Positions 41,001-51,069 of a stretch of 64,000 bases of DNA are shown here, in pieces. Every line of letters begins with the position of its first letter. The first letter of the stretch is position 1. The position numbers and the translations under genes were made by a program. The stretch lies in contig NZ_FPBL01000005.1 of NCBI RefSeq assembly GCF_900116685.1, positions 62,001-126,000 of the forward strand, given 5' to 3'. The DNA comes from Nitrosomonas eutropha (GTDB lineage Bacteria; Pseudomonadota; Gammaproteobacteria; Burkholderiales; Nitrosomonadaceae). Below the pieces are notes generated by a model, which did no database searches, had not been told where the DNA came from, and was given only the letters and a program-made list of their open reading frames with translations.

Positions 41001-41530
41001 GCCTGTTGCCAGGTATTCGCAGCAGACTGGAACCCGTTGCGGGAATCAGCCAGGGTGGCAGATTGTTGGTATCTGGCCCGAATGTGATGCTGGGCTATTA
41101 TCTGGCCGCCAATCCCGGCATGATCGTACCGCCCGCCGAAGGCTGGCATGATACCGGTGACATCGTTGCAGTTAACGAAGAAGGCTATATTTTCATCAAA
41201 GGACGCGCCAAGCGGTTTGCCAAAATCGGTGGAGAAATGATTTCATTGACAGCGGTAGAGGAAGCCATCAATCGGCTATGGCCAGGTTATGGCCATGCTG
41301 TAATCCAGCTTCCTGATGCGAAGAAAGGTGAGCAGATCGTGCTAATTACCACCCGCCAGCAAGCAGATCGAAGCGAAATCATCACTTATTTCAGCAAAAA
41401 TGATCTGGGAGAACTGGGAATCCCACGGAACATTTTGTACATCGACAAACTGCCGTTACTGGCAACGGGTAAAATCGATTACGTACTGTTACACGAATGG
41501 GTGCAGCAGCCAGACAAAAATCCTGGTTAG
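38090..41530 (+). CDS. aas: LplT-Aas fusion: lysophospholipid flippase, acyltransferase and acyl-ACP synthetase
   Basis: The 1146-residue protein joins three modules. Residues 1 to about 420 are an MFS transporter like LplT (FLGAFNDNVFKNALVILITYTA), which flips lysophospholipids inward. About 430-630 is a PlsC acyltransferase with NHLSFLDAA (the H-x4-D motif) and FPEGRLTMTG. About 650-1140 is an AMP-forming acyl-ACP synthetase with LFTSGSEDTPKGVVLSH, EGYGTTETAP and GWHDTGDIV. Together they re-acylate lysophosphatidylethanolamine in the inner membrane. In Escherichia coli lplT and aas are two adjacent genes; here they are one polypeptide. It is divergent from nrdA. Confidence 0.94.
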   Translation: MHSSQWKLLSSRRFLPFFATQFLGAFNDNVFKNALVILITYTAMDNAGLGPQIMVTLAAGIFILPFFIFSAVAGQLADKWDKAQLIRYVKFVEIILMGGAAAGFYLDSVMLLMAILFLMGTHSAFFGPLKYSILPDQLQEDELIGGNALVSAGTFIAILLGTIIGGLLILAEQGGWIVSGIVIGAALAGWLFSLFIPPVQPAAADTTVSWHLLQDTRTIIQQARQNSTVFHAILGISWFWLFGATFLSQFPTFAKEIIGGNEQVVTLFLTLFSVGIGIGALLCDKLLKGKVAATYVPLGVLGMTFFTTDLYFASTSLAPAAGGELISALSFLESFAHWRILLDLLVISISGGLYIVPLYAIVQNYAEASHRSRAIAANNIMNALFMVVSTLGISVMLALDFTVPEVFLTIALLNGLVAIYIAKLLPYELAKSILQWAFHTFYRLKIKGLEHYQQAGERVLIVANHLSFLDAALLSICFPERLCFAINSNIARKWWVRPFLFLADTVTVDPVNPLSTRLLIERVKKGDRVVIFPEGRLTMTGALMKIYEGPAMIADKAGAKLLPVSLSGPQYTPFSRLKGKVRIRWFPGITITVMPPESFGLPDSIRGKRRRRAAGLKLYDIMTTTVFQSNALRQTLFQSLLDAAATHGRKHVIAEDIERRPLNYSQLITCSFILGTVLRRHTHTQENVGIMLPNMVNNLICFFSLHAFGRVPAMLNFSASSRNLVMACRIAQIRTVITARRFIEVAKLSGQIDSLKAQRINLIYLDDLPRQVHWWQKLMGLVAGWLPGICYRLTDSRRDPDAPAVVLFTSGSEDTPKGVVLSHTNLQANRFQVSARIDFGPSDLVFNALPIFHSFGLTGGTLLPVLSGIRVFLYPSPLHYRIIPELIYDTNATLMFGTDTFLAGYARYANAYDFYSIRYVFAGAEKLRESTRRLWSENFGVRIFEGYGTTETAPILSLNTPMHNHPGSVGRLLPGIRSRLEPVAGISQGGRLLVSGPNVMLGYYLAANPGMIVPPAEGWHDTGDIVAVNEEGYIFIKGRAKRFAKIGGEMISLTAVEEAINRLWPGYGHAVIQLPDAKKGEQIVLITTRQQADRSEIITYFSKNDLGELGIPRNILYIDKLPLLATGKIDYVLLHEWVQQPDKNPG

Positions 41531-41920
41531 CGATTATTAATAAAACAGATCGCCCTTTCATTATGCGGTACGCCTGGATCATCTGGGATATAGCGGTTTT
41601 ATAGCAGATCGTGCCATAAACAGCAGATAACTGGCCAATTATGGCCGTACTACCTGCTCTTCAGACAAGTGGTATTTGTTTCAGCTTGTTTGAGCGCTAT
41701 AATCAGCGGCTTGAAAAAATCCTGGCCGGACAGAGTGCAGCCAGCGTTGCTTGCTTACAGTGTTATACAGCAACGAAATGAAGGCTTGGCAACTTGACCG
41801 GCGACACGCCTTCCTGTCTTTACACTCTACAAAAGCTACATAGCAAGCGGATAACGAATTTCGTACTGCAAAGAGCTTGCTGGTTCTGCTGACCAAGTAA
41901 AAGAAAAGGGAGTTATATCC
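41531..41920. other. Intergenic region between aas and speD
   Basis: These 390 bases hold no supportable ORF. A promoter candidate lies at 41676-41703 and a purine-rich ribosome-binding site (AAAAGGGAG) directly precedes speD. No terminator for aas with a clear T-run was seen. Confidence 0.4.
41676..41703 (+). promoter_or_regulatory. Candidate sigma-70 promoter for speDE
   Basis: TATAAT (41698-41703) is a perfect -10 hexamer; TTGTTT (41676-41681) is 16 bases upstream as a weak -35. Transcription would start near 41710 and leave a leader of about 210 bases before speD. Confidence 0.4.
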
Positions 41921-42328
41921 ATGAATCCTATGATTACCGTTACATCCATACCATCCACCGTTAAGCGCAGTGCCACGGGTTTGCATTTGATTGGTGATTT
42001 ATACGGTTGTTCGTGCGATGAACGCTTGATGCTGGATGCTGACTTTCTGGAAACGTTCTGCAAGCAATGCGTAACCGTAGCTGGCTTAACCATCGTTGGT
42101 AGTCTTTTTCACAGTTTTGGTGAAGGAGGCGGTGTGACAGGGGTGGTGGTACTGGCAGAATCCCATTTATCCATTCATACCTGGCCAGAATCCGGTTATG
42201 TGACCCTGGATGTGTATGTCTGTAACTATTCGTCCGACAATCGCCCCAAAGCACAGCAACTGTTCGACAGCATTCTGGAAGCCTTCAATCCGGCTGATCC
42301 GCATCTGCACCGGGTTGAGCGTGCGTGA
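41921..42328 (+). CDS. speD: S-adenosylmethionine decarboxylase proenzyme, SpeH type
   Basis: This enzyme decarboxylates S-adenosylmethionine to provide the aminopropyl donor for spermidine. The 135-residue proenzyme belongs to the short prokaryotic class. It self-cleaves before Ser81 in ESHLSIHTWPE to make the pyruvoyl group; His86 and Cys101 (YVCNYS) keep the spacing of the known catalytic His and Cys. The start has a good AAAAGGGAG site. The stop overlaps the speE start by 4 bases (ATGA), so the two polyamine enzymes are made together. Confidence 0.95.
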   Translation: MNPMITVTSIPSTVKRSATGLHLIGDLYGCSCDERLMLDADFLETFCKQCVTVAGLTIVGSLFHSFGEGGGVTGVVVLAESHLSIHTWPESGYVTLDVYVCNYSSDNRPKAQQLFDSILEAFNPADPHLHRVERA

Positions 42329-43287
42329 TGGAAGAATCCGGCAATGCTTATGAAGCGCGTTATGTAGCAGAGCGTCTGAGCCCGGATTTTGGTTTTTATC
42401 TGCGTGCAAGCCGACAACTGGCAAAGGTAAACTCGGCCTGGCAAAAAATTGAGATTTTTGAGAATCCACTGTTTGGCCGGGTGATGCGCATTGATGGCTG
42501 TTTCATGACCTCGGAGCGTGATGAATTTTTTTATCATGAACCAATGGTGCATTTGCCCGCCATTAGCCATGGCGCACCACGCCACGCTCTGATTGTCGGT
42601 GGGGGCGATGGCGGCGCAGCAGAAGAGCTACTCAAATATCCTGGGTTGCAGCGCCTGGTACTGGCTGAACTAGATGGCGAAGTGATCCGGATGGCGCGAG
42701 AATGGTTATCAACCATTCATCGCGGTGCATTTGATGATCCGCGCCTGGAGCTGCGCCTGGGCGATGCGCTGCCTTTTATTGAAAGTGGCACTGAACGCTT
42801 CGATCAGATTATTCTCGACTTGACTGACCCGTTCGGACCGGCAACCGAACTTTACACAGTTGAATTTTATCGTGCTTGCCAAAAGCTGTTGAATCCCGGT
42901 GGGGTAATTTCGCTGCATATCGGATCGCCCATTCATTTGCAGACACCCATGGCAAGAATTGCCGCTTCGTTACGGGAAGTGTTTACCATCGTTCGCCCCT
43001 ATTTGCAGTATGTTCCGCTCTACGGCACGTTATGGTGCATGGCCATGGCTTCCGATACGGTTGATCCCCTCCTCCTGAACCCGGAAGAAGTTAATGCACG
43101 CCTGGATAAACAAGGGTTGCAGGATTTGCAACTCTACAACGGAGCGACTCACCACGCCCTGCTCGCACAACCCAATTTTGTACGCGAGATCCTGCAGCGG
43201 CCGGTTAAATCAATTCACCGGGGTGAAATACTTGAAGGAATCAACGATCCCGAATCATTGCCTGGCGTTACCGTCATCCCGGCCTGA
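42325..43287 (+). CDS. speE: Spermidine synthase (polyamine aminopropyltransferase)
   Basis: SpeE transfers the aminopropyl group from decarboxylated SAM to putrescine. The 320-residue protein shows the methyltransferase-like fold with LIVGGGDGGAAEELLKYP binding the SAM product, the catalytic-Asp region IILDLTDPFGPATELYT, and MVHLPAISHG. An N-terminal strand domain (residues about 12-60) is complete. It is translated from an ATG overlapping the speD stop. Which amine is accepted cannot be fixed from sequence alone. Confidence 0.93.
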   Translation: MMEESGNAYEARYVAERLSPDFGFYLRASRQLAKVNSAWQKIEIFENPLFGRVMRIDGCFMTSERDEFFYHEPMVHLPAISHGAPRHALIVGGGDGGAAEELLKYPGLQRLVLAELDGEVIRMAREWLSTIHRGAFDDPRLELRLGDALPFIESGTERFDQIILDLTDPFGPATELYTVEFYRACQKLLNPGGVISLHIGSPIHLQTPMARIAASLREVFTIVRPYLQYVPLYGTLWCMAMASDTVDPLLLNPEEVNARLDKQGLQDLQLYNGATHHALLAQPNFVREILQRPVKSIHRGEILEGINDPESLPGVTVIPA

Positions 43288-43350
43288 GAACCTGTTCAAA
43301 GAATACTGGACGCGCTGCTGTACATCATTACCAGAGCAACAGTAGCAGAA

Positions 43351-44283
43351 TCAATCTTTGCTGTTTTTCGCGGGTGGAATGTGCTTCACCCTCTGCATAG
43401 CCGTCAGGTAAGCAATAATTTCCTCCAGCACCTTCTCCCGCTCCGGTATTGCTGCAGCCAGCGCTGGCATGGGCGTGTTGTAGCGCAGGCTGGCCGGATC
43501 ATCAATCCAACGTTTCAGGTATTCCGGTTTGAAGTATTCGGTTACGCTGATGGGGTAATTTAATTCAGGTGCTTTTCCCCCGCCTTGTCCGTTGATGGTA
43601 TGGCACACCATGCAATACTTGCGGAAATGCAGAAAACCACGTTTGACTTCGGCAGAAACACGCGCTGGCGGAAACATCCCCGGGAAACGGGTGGCAAAAG
43701 AAGCGAGCTCAATGCCAATGATCTGATACGGCATATCGGCAGCGCCTTCCTCAAGCAGGATGGGGAATTTCAGGTTATCCCATACCAGATAAACCGGCCC
43801 CAGTTCCACCACTTCATGATTTTGCAGTGTGTTATTCAGTATAAAAGGGGAACCATCTGCGCTGGCAACAGCAAGATAGGCGTCGTAAGCGAGAAACTTC
43901 GCAACCGGAATACTGGGCTGATAGCCATCTTTGCAGCTAAAGACAATCTCGTCTGCAGCTCTCCAGCCTTGTCCAAAAATCTGATCCAAAACGGGCCGCA
44001 CAGGATAAGCCTTATATTGGCGCTCCCTGTGCTCGTGCACTTCAAAAACATTCAATATTGTCCACCTGCTAAAGGTATCAAGCTCCTCTGGTTTTAGCGA
44101 TTGGGCGATGCTGTCCTGATTTTTGAATTTGATGAGGGTATCAATTGCATCAGCTTGTGCATGCGCCGGATGGATAAGGCCAATCATCAAACACACACTC
44201 AGTATCAAGTATCTGCAATAGAGCGTAATGCGAATATGTTGATTGCAATACCGATTAAGAAAATGTTTGCGATCTTGTTCCAT
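43351..44283 (-). CDS. Periplasmic monoheme cytochrome c with an N-terminal uncharacterised domain
   Basis: The 310-residue precursor has a signal peptide (LILSVCLMIGLIHPAHA) and a single heme-binding CMVCH about residue 228, with a likely Met ligand in NTPMPAL. The preceding 150 residues (PVRPVLDQIFGQGWRAADEIVFSCKDGY ... LGPVYLVWDN) recall the cofactor-less sulfite-oxidase-like fold seen ahead of some cytochromes; this is an impression only. Electron partner and role are unknown. Its ATG follows directly on the stop of the ABC exporter gene, so the two are co-transcribed. Confidence 0.8.
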   Translation of the reverse strand: MEQDRKHFLNRYCNQHIRITLYCRYLILSVCLMIGLIHPAHAQADAIDTLIKFKNQDSIAQSLKPEELDTFSRWTILNVFEVHEHRERQYKAYPVRPVLDQIFGQGWRAADEIVFSCKDGYQPSIPVAKFLAYDAYLAVASADGSPFILNNTLQNHEVVELGPVYLVWDNLKFPILLEEGAADMPYQIIGIELASFATRFPGMFPPARVSAEVKRGFLHFRKYCMVCHTINGQGGGKAPELNYPISVTEYFKPEYLKRWIDDPASLRYNTPMPALAAAIPEREKVLEEIIAYLTAMQRVKHIPPAKNSKD

Positions 44284-46074
44284 TTATTCAACCAGAAATC
44301 CATTTGTCTGCCGGGTCCACAATTGGGTGTAAGCGCCATTGGCAGCCAGCAGTTTGGCATGGCTGCCGTCTTCAATAATACGCCCGTGGCGGAACACCAG
44401 AATGCGATCCAAGTGTGCAATGGTAGAAAGGCGGTGCGCAACCACGATAACAGTCTTGTTTTGCATGAGTGTATCCAGGCTGTTCTGGATGGCTTGTTCA
44501 GTCACGGAATCCAGGCTGGAAGTAGCTTCATCCATGATCAGAATCGGCGCATTCTTTACGATCACCCGGGCGATGGAGATACGCTGCCGCTGGCCACCAG
44601 AGAGCTTTACACCACGCTCGCCCACCAGTGATTCATACTGACTGGGCATGCGCTCGATAAATTCATGCGCATCCGCGCCGCGTGCCGCCAGTTCAATCTC
44701 TTCCTGATTAGCATCGGGGCGACCATAACGGATGTTCTCCAGCAGTGTGCGGTGAAACAGTCCCGGATCTTGCGGAATTAGGCTGATTTGTGCATGCAGG
44801 GATTGCTGGGTAATGTTCCGGATATCCTGGCCATCAATCAGAATACTGCCTTGCTGGGGATCGTACAGCCGCAAAATCAGGTTCAGCAAGGTGGATTTAC
44901 CGGAACCGGAATATCCCACCAGCCCAACACGTTGCCCGCCTTCAATCCGCAAATTGAGATTTTCAAATACCGGGCTGCCAGGAACATAACTGAAGGTAAC
45001 ATCACGCAATTCAATACAACCCCGGGTAACCTGCAGCGGTTTTGCTCCAGGGGGATCGGTAATTTCGTGTTCGCGCACGATGGTATACACCCCGTTGGTA
45101 ATATTGCCAATGTATTCAAACAGATCAATGAAACGACGACTGATGTTGCGCACTTCATTGATGATCAGCAATGAAAGGCTGATGCTCATCACAAAATCAG
45201 CGACTGATATTTGATCCTGCTGCCACAGCCATAACGCAAACAGCAATGTCCCCACTTTGAGAATTAGTGCTAGCGAATATTGAAACCATAGGATTCTCTC
45301 GTTGGACCAAAGCCAGCGTCGCGCCGCAGTAATTTCATTATTCAGAAAATTTTTCAGATAACTGCGCTCGAAGCCCAGCATGGCAAACAATCGCACACTG
45401 GCAAGATTGGTAACGGCATCTACCACTTTGCCAATTGTAATACTGCGTGCCTCGGCCGATTTATGCGCCAATGGCCGGCAACGTCGCGCCAGCCGGTAAG
45501 AAACACTCAGAAAGAGTAATGCCCATACCAGCGTAAACAAGGCCAGCGGAATGCTGGCATACCACAGCAGAGCAACTGATACCGTCAGTGTGACGACAAT
45601 CGGCAGAAAATCAAATACCAGCGTCCACAATGTCATGTTAACGCTGGTGGAAGTTTCTGAAATGCGACTGGCCAGCGCACCAGCAAAATTATTGCTGAGA
45701 AAACGATGTGAATGATGTTGCAGGTATGCATACAGCTCGCTGGTTACCTGTGCACGCAAACGCGGGGCAACAACAATCCGGCAAGAGGCGCTGGCACGGC
45801 TGAACAGCACTTCACTCAGGTTAAGCACGATATAGAGCCCGAGTGGAAAGGCAACGGCGGCAAAGATCTGTTCCCGCACATTGATCGCATCCGTTACCCC
45901 GCCGACAATCTGGCCGATGGCATACGGCGTCAGAATACCGCTGGCCGAAGAACCGATTTCCAACAGCACAACCAGCGCACACCAGCCGGTGTAATGCCTG
46001 AAAAAATGCAGCAGAAAAGGAACCGGTTCGCCCGGCAACGCTGGGGCGTGCGGGGAAGAGTGTGTTTCATTCAT
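44284..46074 (-). CDS. ABC exporter, membrane and ATPase domains fused
   Basis: The 596-residue half-transporter has six membrane helices (about 15-310) and a C-terminal ATPase with Walker [13 protein letters not shown], signature LSGGQRQRISIARVI and Walker B ILIMDEATSSLDS, so it should work as a homodimer. It belongs to the MsbA/multidrug-like exporter class; the substrate is not evident. It is immediately upstream of the cytochrome c gene (adjacent stop and start). A link to cytochrome or heme delivery is possible but unsupported by any motif. Confidence 0.88.
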   Translation of the reverse strand: MNETHSSPHAPALPGEPVPFLLHFFRHYTGWCALVVLLEIGSSASGILTPYAIGQIVGGVTDAINVREQIFAAVAFPLGLYIVLNLSEVLFSRASASCRIVVAPRLRAQVTSELYAYLQHHSHRFLSNNFAGALASRISETSTSVNMTLWTLVFDFLPIVVTLTVSVALLWYASIPLALFTLVWALLFLSVSYRLARRCRPLAHKSAEARSITIGKVVDAVTNLASVRLFAMLGFERSYLKNFLNNEITAARRWLWSNERILWFQYSLALILKVGTLLFALWLWQQDQISVADFVMSISLSLLIINEVRNISRRFIDLFEYIGNITNGVYTIVREHEITDPPGAKPLQVTRGCIELRDVTFSYVPGSPVFENLNLRIEGGQRVGLVGYSGSGKSTLLNLILRLYDPQQGSILIDGQDIRNITQQSLHAQISLIPQDPGLFHRTLLENIRYGRPDANQEEIELAARGADAHEFIERMPSQYESLVGERGVKLSGGQRQRISIARVIVKNAPILIMDEATSSLDSVTEQAIQNSLDTLMQNKTVIVVAHRLSTIAHLDRILVFRHGRIIEDGSHAKLLAANGAYTQLWTRQTNGFLVE

Positions 46075-46212
46075 TAATCAGGAACAACAGGAAAAGAGTG
46101 TTTGTGCCTCATGGTAATGAGATGAGATGAGGTTTGTACAACTGACAAAGCAAGATAGCGATGTGCAGGTTGCGATGGTCAAACCAACTGGCACGTGGGA
46201 CAGCGCGTAGAA

Positions 46213-46252
46213 GATAAAAATCAGAGTCTGGACAGGCGATAAGCTTGTCCAG
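46213..46252 (-). terminator. Terminator downstream of ssb
   Basis: On the minus strand CTGGACAAGC (46243-46252) pairs with GCCTGTCCAG (46228-46237), ten base pairs with one G-T, loop of five, followed after a few bases by a short T-run (ATTTTTATC). Confidence 0.55.
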
Positions 46253-46282
46253 GCTTGCTTGTGTTTACCTGATAGGTAGTCC

Positions 46283-46750
46283 CTAAAACGGAATATCGTC
46301 TTCCATATCATCGAAACCCGTGTTACTGCCAGTGGTACCTGCTTTGGCGGGCGGCTTGCTTGAGTATTCGTTACTCTGATCGGCCGGGGGTTCATAGTTG
46401 CCGCCACTGCTGCCACCCGAACGGCCACCGAGCATCTGCATGCGGTCGGCGACGATTTCGGTGGTATAACGTTCCACATTGGATTTATCCGTCCATTTCC
46501 GCGTTTGCAGCCGGCCTTCGATATAAATCTGTGAGCCTTTTTTCAGATATTCTCCGGCGATTTCAGCCTGTTTGCCGAACATGACCACCCGGTGCCATTC
46601 GGTGCGATCCTGCTTCTCGCCGCCCTTGTCTTTCCAGGTATCAGTAGTAGCGATATTCAGGTTCGCTATCGCATCACCGCTGGGCATGTAACGGATTTCC
46701 GGATCACGACCAAGATTACCGATCAACATAACTTTGTTTAATGAAGCCAT
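46283..46750 (-). CDS. ssb: Single-stranded DNA-binding protein
   Basis: SSB coats single-stranded DNA during replication and repair. The 155 residues show the OB fold ([35 protein letters not shown], then [30 protein letters not shown]), a disordered Gly/Ser/Pro linker, and the DDIPF C-terminal tip that recruits partner proteins, possibly including RarA encoded at 17-18 kb. The start codon directly follows the MFS gene stop. Confidence 0.97.
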   Translation of the reverse strand: MASLNKVMLIGNLGRDPEIRYMPSGDAIANLNIATTDTWKDKGGEKQDRTEWHRVVMFGKQAEIAGEYLKKGSQIYIEGRLQTRKWTDKSNVERYTTEIVADRMQMLGGRSGGSSGGNYEPPADQSNEYSSKPPAKAGTTGSNTGFDDMEDDIPF

Positions 46751-48157
46751 TTATATATTTCCTTCCAGTAACTGAACCACTTTTTCTTCATCAAAACCCT
46801 TGAGATCAACCTTCAGGTAAGCCACCTGTTCATTGGCCAGTACAAGCGCCTCATACACTCCCGGCAAGGCCGCCAGTTCGCGTGATAAGTCATTGGCCTG
46901 TTCGGAATTCATTTTTCCAACCTGATACATTTTGGAACGGACAGCTGCTGGTGCCTGCATGGTGACGGCCAGTATCAACCAGATAATCAATAACCCGCTG
47001 CACATGATCGCCATGGCGTAAAAGCCAAAATGCTGGAACAAGTAACCGCCCAAGGCGGAGCCAACAAATGCCCCTAAAAACTGGGTGCTGCTGTAAACGC
47101 CGATGGCAGTTCCCTTGGCACCAACGGGTGCAATTTTAGAGATCAGTGAGGGCAGTGTTGCTTCGAGCAGATTGAACGCGGTGAAAAAGACCAGTAAGGC
47201 GAAAACCAGTCCCCAAAAGGAAGTGTTGAAGATCGCCAGTAACACCTGTGCCAGCAACAATAACGCTACGGCAGCGATGAAAACCGGTTTCATCCGCGCT
47301 TTTTTCTCGGCATAAATAATGGCGGGCACCATCAATATCACGGCACCCACCATGACGGGTAAATAAACCTGCCAATGATGATCAGCGGCCAGCCCGGTCT
47401 CCCGCAGGGATACTGGTACCACCAGCCAGAGCGCCATCAGGACCGCATGCAGGGCAAAAATGCCGTAGTTCAGTCGCAGCAGTTGTGGATCGCGCAGCAC
47501 GTTACTGAAGCGGCTGGTAGTAACCTCGGTATCGGAATGAAAGCGGCTGATCGCTGGGTCAGGTACTACCTTATACATGACCAGCATCGCCAGTATAGCC
47601 AGACAGCCGGTAAGGGCGAAAATACCCGGCACGCCGATCCATTGATTCAGGATTGGCGCAGAGATCAGTGACAAGGCAAATACTGCGCCGATACTGATCC
47701 CGATCATCGCCATCGCCTTGGTGCGATGTTCTTCCCGTGTCAAATCAGCTGCCAGTGCCATGACCGCGGCTGAAATAGCCCCGGCGCCCTGGATAACGCG
47801 CCCGAAAATGACCCAGTAAATATCGGTTGCTGATGCTGCGACAAAGCTGCCAATAGCAAACAGGATCAGGCCGAGATAAATAACCGGCTTGCGCCCGATG
47901 CGATCAGACAGCCAGCCGAATGGGATCTGCAGAATCGCCTGCGTTAATCCATAAGCACCCAGCGCGATACCGATCAGCGTGTAACTGTCTCCTCCTGGCA
48001 GGTCTTTGGCAAAAAAAGTAAAAACTGGAAGAATAATGAACAGGCCGAACATGCGAAGTGCATAGACACCCGCCAGGCTGATGGAGGCGCGCAGCTCCAC
48101 CCGGGACATTTTTTCAGGAAGTTTGGTTGCTGTTCTGGATGCAGGTGTTGCGGACAT
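46751..48157 (-). CDS. MFS transporter with C-terminal ferredoxin-like (YAM) domain, YajR-like
   Basis: The 468-residue protein has twelve hydrophobic segments, the MFS motif [13 protein letters not shown] between helices 2 and 3, and a soluble C-terminal module of about 50 residues ([40 protein letters not shown]) like the YAM domain of YajR. It is probably a proton-coupled drug or metabolite exporter. It lies between uvrA and ssb, a placement common in proteobacteria. It shares its transcript with ssb and is divergent from uvrA over 74 bases. Confidence 0.9.
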   Translation of the reverse strand: MSATPASRTATKLPEKMSRVELRASISLAGVYALRMFGLFIILPVFTFFAKDLPGGDSYTLIGIALGAYGLTQAILQIPFGWLSDRIGRKPVIYLGLILFAIGSFVAASATDIYWVIFGRVIQGAGAISAAVMALAADLTREEHRTKAMAMIGISIGAVFALSLISAPILNQWIGVPGIFALTGCLAILAMLVMYKVVPDPAISRFHSDTEVTTSRFSNVLRDPQLLRLNYGIFALHAVLMALWLVVPVSLRETGLAADHHWQVYLPVMVGAVILMVPAIIYAEKKARMKPVFIAAVALLLLAQVLLAIFNTSFWGLVFALLVFFTAFNLLEATLPSLISKIAPVGAKGTAIGVYSSTQFLGAFVGSALGGYLFQHFGFYAMAIMCSGLLIIWLILAVTMQAPAAVRSKMYQVGKMNSEQANDLSRELAALPGVYEALVLANEQVAYLKVDLKGFDEEKVVQLLEGNI

Positions 48158-48173
48158 GAAGCGTAATCTTGAA

Positions 48174-48203
48174 TTGTGATAAAAGCGGGAAGTTGGGTAT
48201 ATT
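48174..48203 (+). promoter_or_regulatory. Candidate sigma-70 promoter for uvrA
   Basis: TTGTGA (48174-48179) and TATATT (48198-48203) are 18 bases apart, giving a start about 20 bases before uvrA. No LexA-type CTG-N10-CAG box was seen in the short divergent region. Confidence 0.4.
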
Positions 48204-48231
48204 ATCAGGTTGACTCTTTCTTAGGTAGCCG

Positions 48232-51069
48232 ATGGAATTCATCAGGATCCGTGGTGCACGGACACATAATCTTAAAAACGTAGACCTTGATCTGCCACGC
48301 AACCGGCTAATTGTGATCACCGGGTTATCCGGCTCCGGCAAATCTTCACTGGCTTTCGATACGCTGTATGCGGAAGGCCAGCGGCGTTATGTTGAATCAC
48401 TTTCTGCGTATGCACGGCAGTTTTTGCAATTAATGGAAAAGCCGGATGTTGATCTGATCGAAGGGTTATCACCCGCCATTTCAATCGAGCAAAAAGCCAC
48501 TTCGCATAACCCGCGCTCCACTGTGGGAACAGTCACCGAAATACATGATTATCTGCGCTTGCTGTTTGCCCGGACGGGGGAGCCGCACTGCCCGGAGCAT
48601 GGCATTGCGCTGGCGGCACAAAGTGTTTCGCAAATGGTTGACCAGGTGATGGAATTACCGGCCGATACCCGGTTGATGATTCTTGCGCCAGTGGTAACCG
48701 GGCGTAAGGGTGAGCAGCTGGAATTGTTTGATCAGCTGCGTTCGCAAGGATTTGTGCGCGTCCGACTGGATGGGGAAGTGCATGATATCGATGCCCTGCC
48801 GAAGTTGCAGAAAAACAGGAAACATACGATTGAAGTGGTGATTGATCGTCTCAAAATTTCACCAGAGATCAAGCAGCGCCTGGCAGAATCTTTTGAAACG
48901 GCCTTGCACTATGCTGAAGGCAAGGCGGTGGCGGTAGAAATGGATACCGGTAAGGAATACCTATTCTCTGCCAGATTCAGTTGTCCGGTATGTAGCTATG
49001 CCTTATCCGAGCTTGAACCACGTCTGTTTTCTTTCAACAACCCCGCTGGCGCGTGCCATCGCTGTGACGGGCTGGGGCAGATCACTTTTTTTGATCCGGC
49101 GCGGGTGGTGGCTTTTCCGTATTTATCACTGGCTACGGGCGCCATCAAAAGCTGGGATCGGCGTAATCAATTCTATTTCCAGATGTTGCAGGCAGTAGCA
49201 ACGCATTACCACTTCAATCTTGAAGTTCCGTTCGAGCAATTGAGCGAGGCTGCACAACAGGTTGTGCTGTATGGTTCCGGCAAGGAAAAAGTCACATTTA
49301 CTTACTTCAACGAGCAAGGCAAAACCAATCAGCAAACGCATGTGTTCGAGGGCATTATCCCCAGCCTGGAGCGCCGTTATCGGGAAACTGAATCCCAAAC
49401 TGTGCGGGAAGAGCTGGCCAAATTTATCAATGCACGCGTCTGTCCGGAATGTGAAGGTACGCGCCTGCGCCGTGAGGCCCGTCACGTTACGGTGGGTGGT
49501 GAGACGATTTTTGCGATCAGCGCCTGGCCGCTGCGGCAAGCCAAACAGTTTTTTGATGAAATGAAGCTGGAAGGCCATAAACAGGCCATTGCAGAACGTA
49601 TTGTTAAGGAAATATCCAGCCGCCTGCAGTTTCTTAACAATGTCGGGCTGGATTATCTTTCACTCAACCGATCTGCCGATACGCTTTCTGGCGGGGAAGC
49701 ACAGCGTATTCGCCTCGCCAGTCAGATCGGCTCCGGCTTGACCGGTGTTATGTATGTGCTGGACGAACCTTCGATTGGCCTGCATCAGCGTGATAATGAA
49801 CGTTTGCTGGAAACCCTCAAGCATCTGCGTGATCTCGGCAATAGCGTTATCGTGGTGGAGCATGATCAGGACGCCATCCTGCTGGCAGATTATGTCGTCG
49901 ATATGGGCCCCGGCGCCGGTGAACATGGCGGGTGTGTGGTTGCGGAAGGCACGCCTGCTGCTATTCAGGCAAATCCTGCCTCACTCACCGGGCAATTTCT
50001 TTCCGGCCAGCGTTCCATTGCCATCCCGGCTGCGCGCACCTCTCCTGATCCAGAGAGAATACTGACCATACGCGGAGCAAGTGGTAATAATCTCAAACAG
50101 GTCGCACTTGATTTGCCGGTCGGACTGCTGGTATGTGTGACGGGGGTTTCAGGTTCAGGGAAATCCACCCTGATCAACGACACGCTGTATCGTGCTGTGG
50201 CGCGGCATTTGTACGGCAGTCTGACTGATCCGGCGGCTTATCAGGAAATTGACGGGCTGGGCTTTTTCGATAAGGTGATCGACATCAACCAAAGCCCGAT
50301 CGGACGTACGCCCCGTTCCAATCCTGCCACGTACACTGGCCTGTTTACCCCTGTACGTGAGTTGTTTGCTGGTGTGCCACAAGCCAGGGAACGCGGTTAT
50401 CTGCCCGGCCGATTTTCGTTTAACGTCAAGGGCGGGCGCTGTGAAGCCTGCCAGGGCGATGGTGTTATCAAGGTGGAAATGCATTTTTTGCCGGATATCT
50501 ATGTCGCCTGCGATGTGTGCCATGGGCAGCGTTACAACCGGGAAACACTGGAGATTCAATACAAAGGCAAAAATATCCACGAAATCCTGCAAATGACCGT
50601 TGAAAATGCGCATGTATTTTTTGAAGCGGTGCCGGTGATTGCCCGCAAACTGCAAACCCTGCTGGATGTGGGGCTGGGCTATATCACGCTGGGACAATCC
50701 GCCACCACGCTATCTGGGGGCGAGGCGCAGCGCGTTAAACTTTCTCTGGAATTATCCAAGCGCGATACCGGTCGCACGCTCTACATTCTGGATGAACCTA
50801 CCACCGGCCTGCATTTTCAGGACATCGACCTGTTGCTCAAAGTGCTGCATCGCTTGCGTGATAATGGCAATACCGTAGTGATCATCGAACATAATCTGGA
50901 TGTCATTAAAACGGCAGACTGGATTATTGATCTTGGCCCGGAAGGCGGTGCCGGGGGTGGCAGAATCATCGCCGAAGGTACGCCGGAAGCCGTGGCAGCA
51001 ATGCCCGACAGCTTTACCGGCCAGTTTCTCCGGCCATTGCTTTTCAGTACCACCCAAACCTCTTCATGA
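48232..51069 (+). CDS. uvrA: Excinuclease ABC subunit A
   Basis: UvrA recognises bulky DNA damage for nucleotide excision repair and loads UvrB. The 945-residue protein has both ABC modules (Walker [15 protein letters not shown] and [13 protein letters not shown]; two signature LSGGEAQR copies), and zinc fingers with CPVCSY ... CHRCDG and CEACQGDG ... CDVCHG. Length is standard. The start at 48232 gives the canonical [23 protein letters not shown]. The stop overlaps the glycerate kinase start by 4 bases. Confidence 0.98.
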   Translation: MEFIRIRGARTHNLKNVDLDLPRNRLIVITGLSGSGKSSLAFDTLYAEGQRRYVESLSAYARQFLQLMEKPDVDLIEGLSPAISIEQKATSHNPRSTVGTVTEIHDYLRLLFARTGEPHCPEHGIALAAQSVSQMVDQVMELPADTRLMILAPVVTGRKGEQLELFDQLRSQGFVRVRLDGEVHDIDALPKLQKNRKHTIEVVIDRLKISPEIKQRLAESFETALHYAEGKAVAVEMDTGKEYLFSARFSCPVCSYALSELEPRLFSFNNPAGACHRCDGLGQITFFDPARVVAFPYLSLATGAIKSWDRRNQFYFQMLQAVATHYHFNLEVPFEQLSEAAQQVVLYGSGKEKVTFTYFNEQGKTNQQTHVFEGIIPSLERRYRETESQTVREELAKFINARVCPECEGTRLRREARHVTVGGETIFAISAWPLRQAKQFFDEMKLEGHKQAIAERIVKEISSRLQFLNNVGLDYLSLNRSADTLSGGEAQRIRLASQIGSGLTGVMYVLDEPSIGLHQRDNERLLETLKHLRDLGNSVIVVEHDQDAILLADYVVDMGPGAGEHGGCVVAEGTPAAIQANPASLTGQFLSGQRSIAIPAARTSPDPERILTIRGASGNNLKQVALDLPVGLLVCVTGVSGSGKSTLINDTLYRAVARHLYGSLTDPAAYQEIDGLGFFDKVIDINQSPIGRTPRSNPATYTGLFTPVRELFAGVPQARERGYLPGRFSFNVKGGRCEACQGDGVIKVEMHFLPDIYVACDVCHGQRYNRETLEIQYKGKNIHEILQMTVENAHVFFEAVPVIARKLQTLLDVGLGYITLGQSATTLSGGEAQRVKLSLELSKRDTGRTLYILDEPTTGLHFQDIDLLLKVLHRLRDNGNTVVIIEHNLDVIKTADWIIDLGPEGGAGGGRIIAEGTPEAVAAMPDSFTGQFLRPLLFSTTQTSS

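Noticed and set aside
48158-48231. LexA operator controlling uvrA or the MFS-ssb pair
   Set aside because: No CTG-N10-CAG type sequence is present in the 74-base divergent region.
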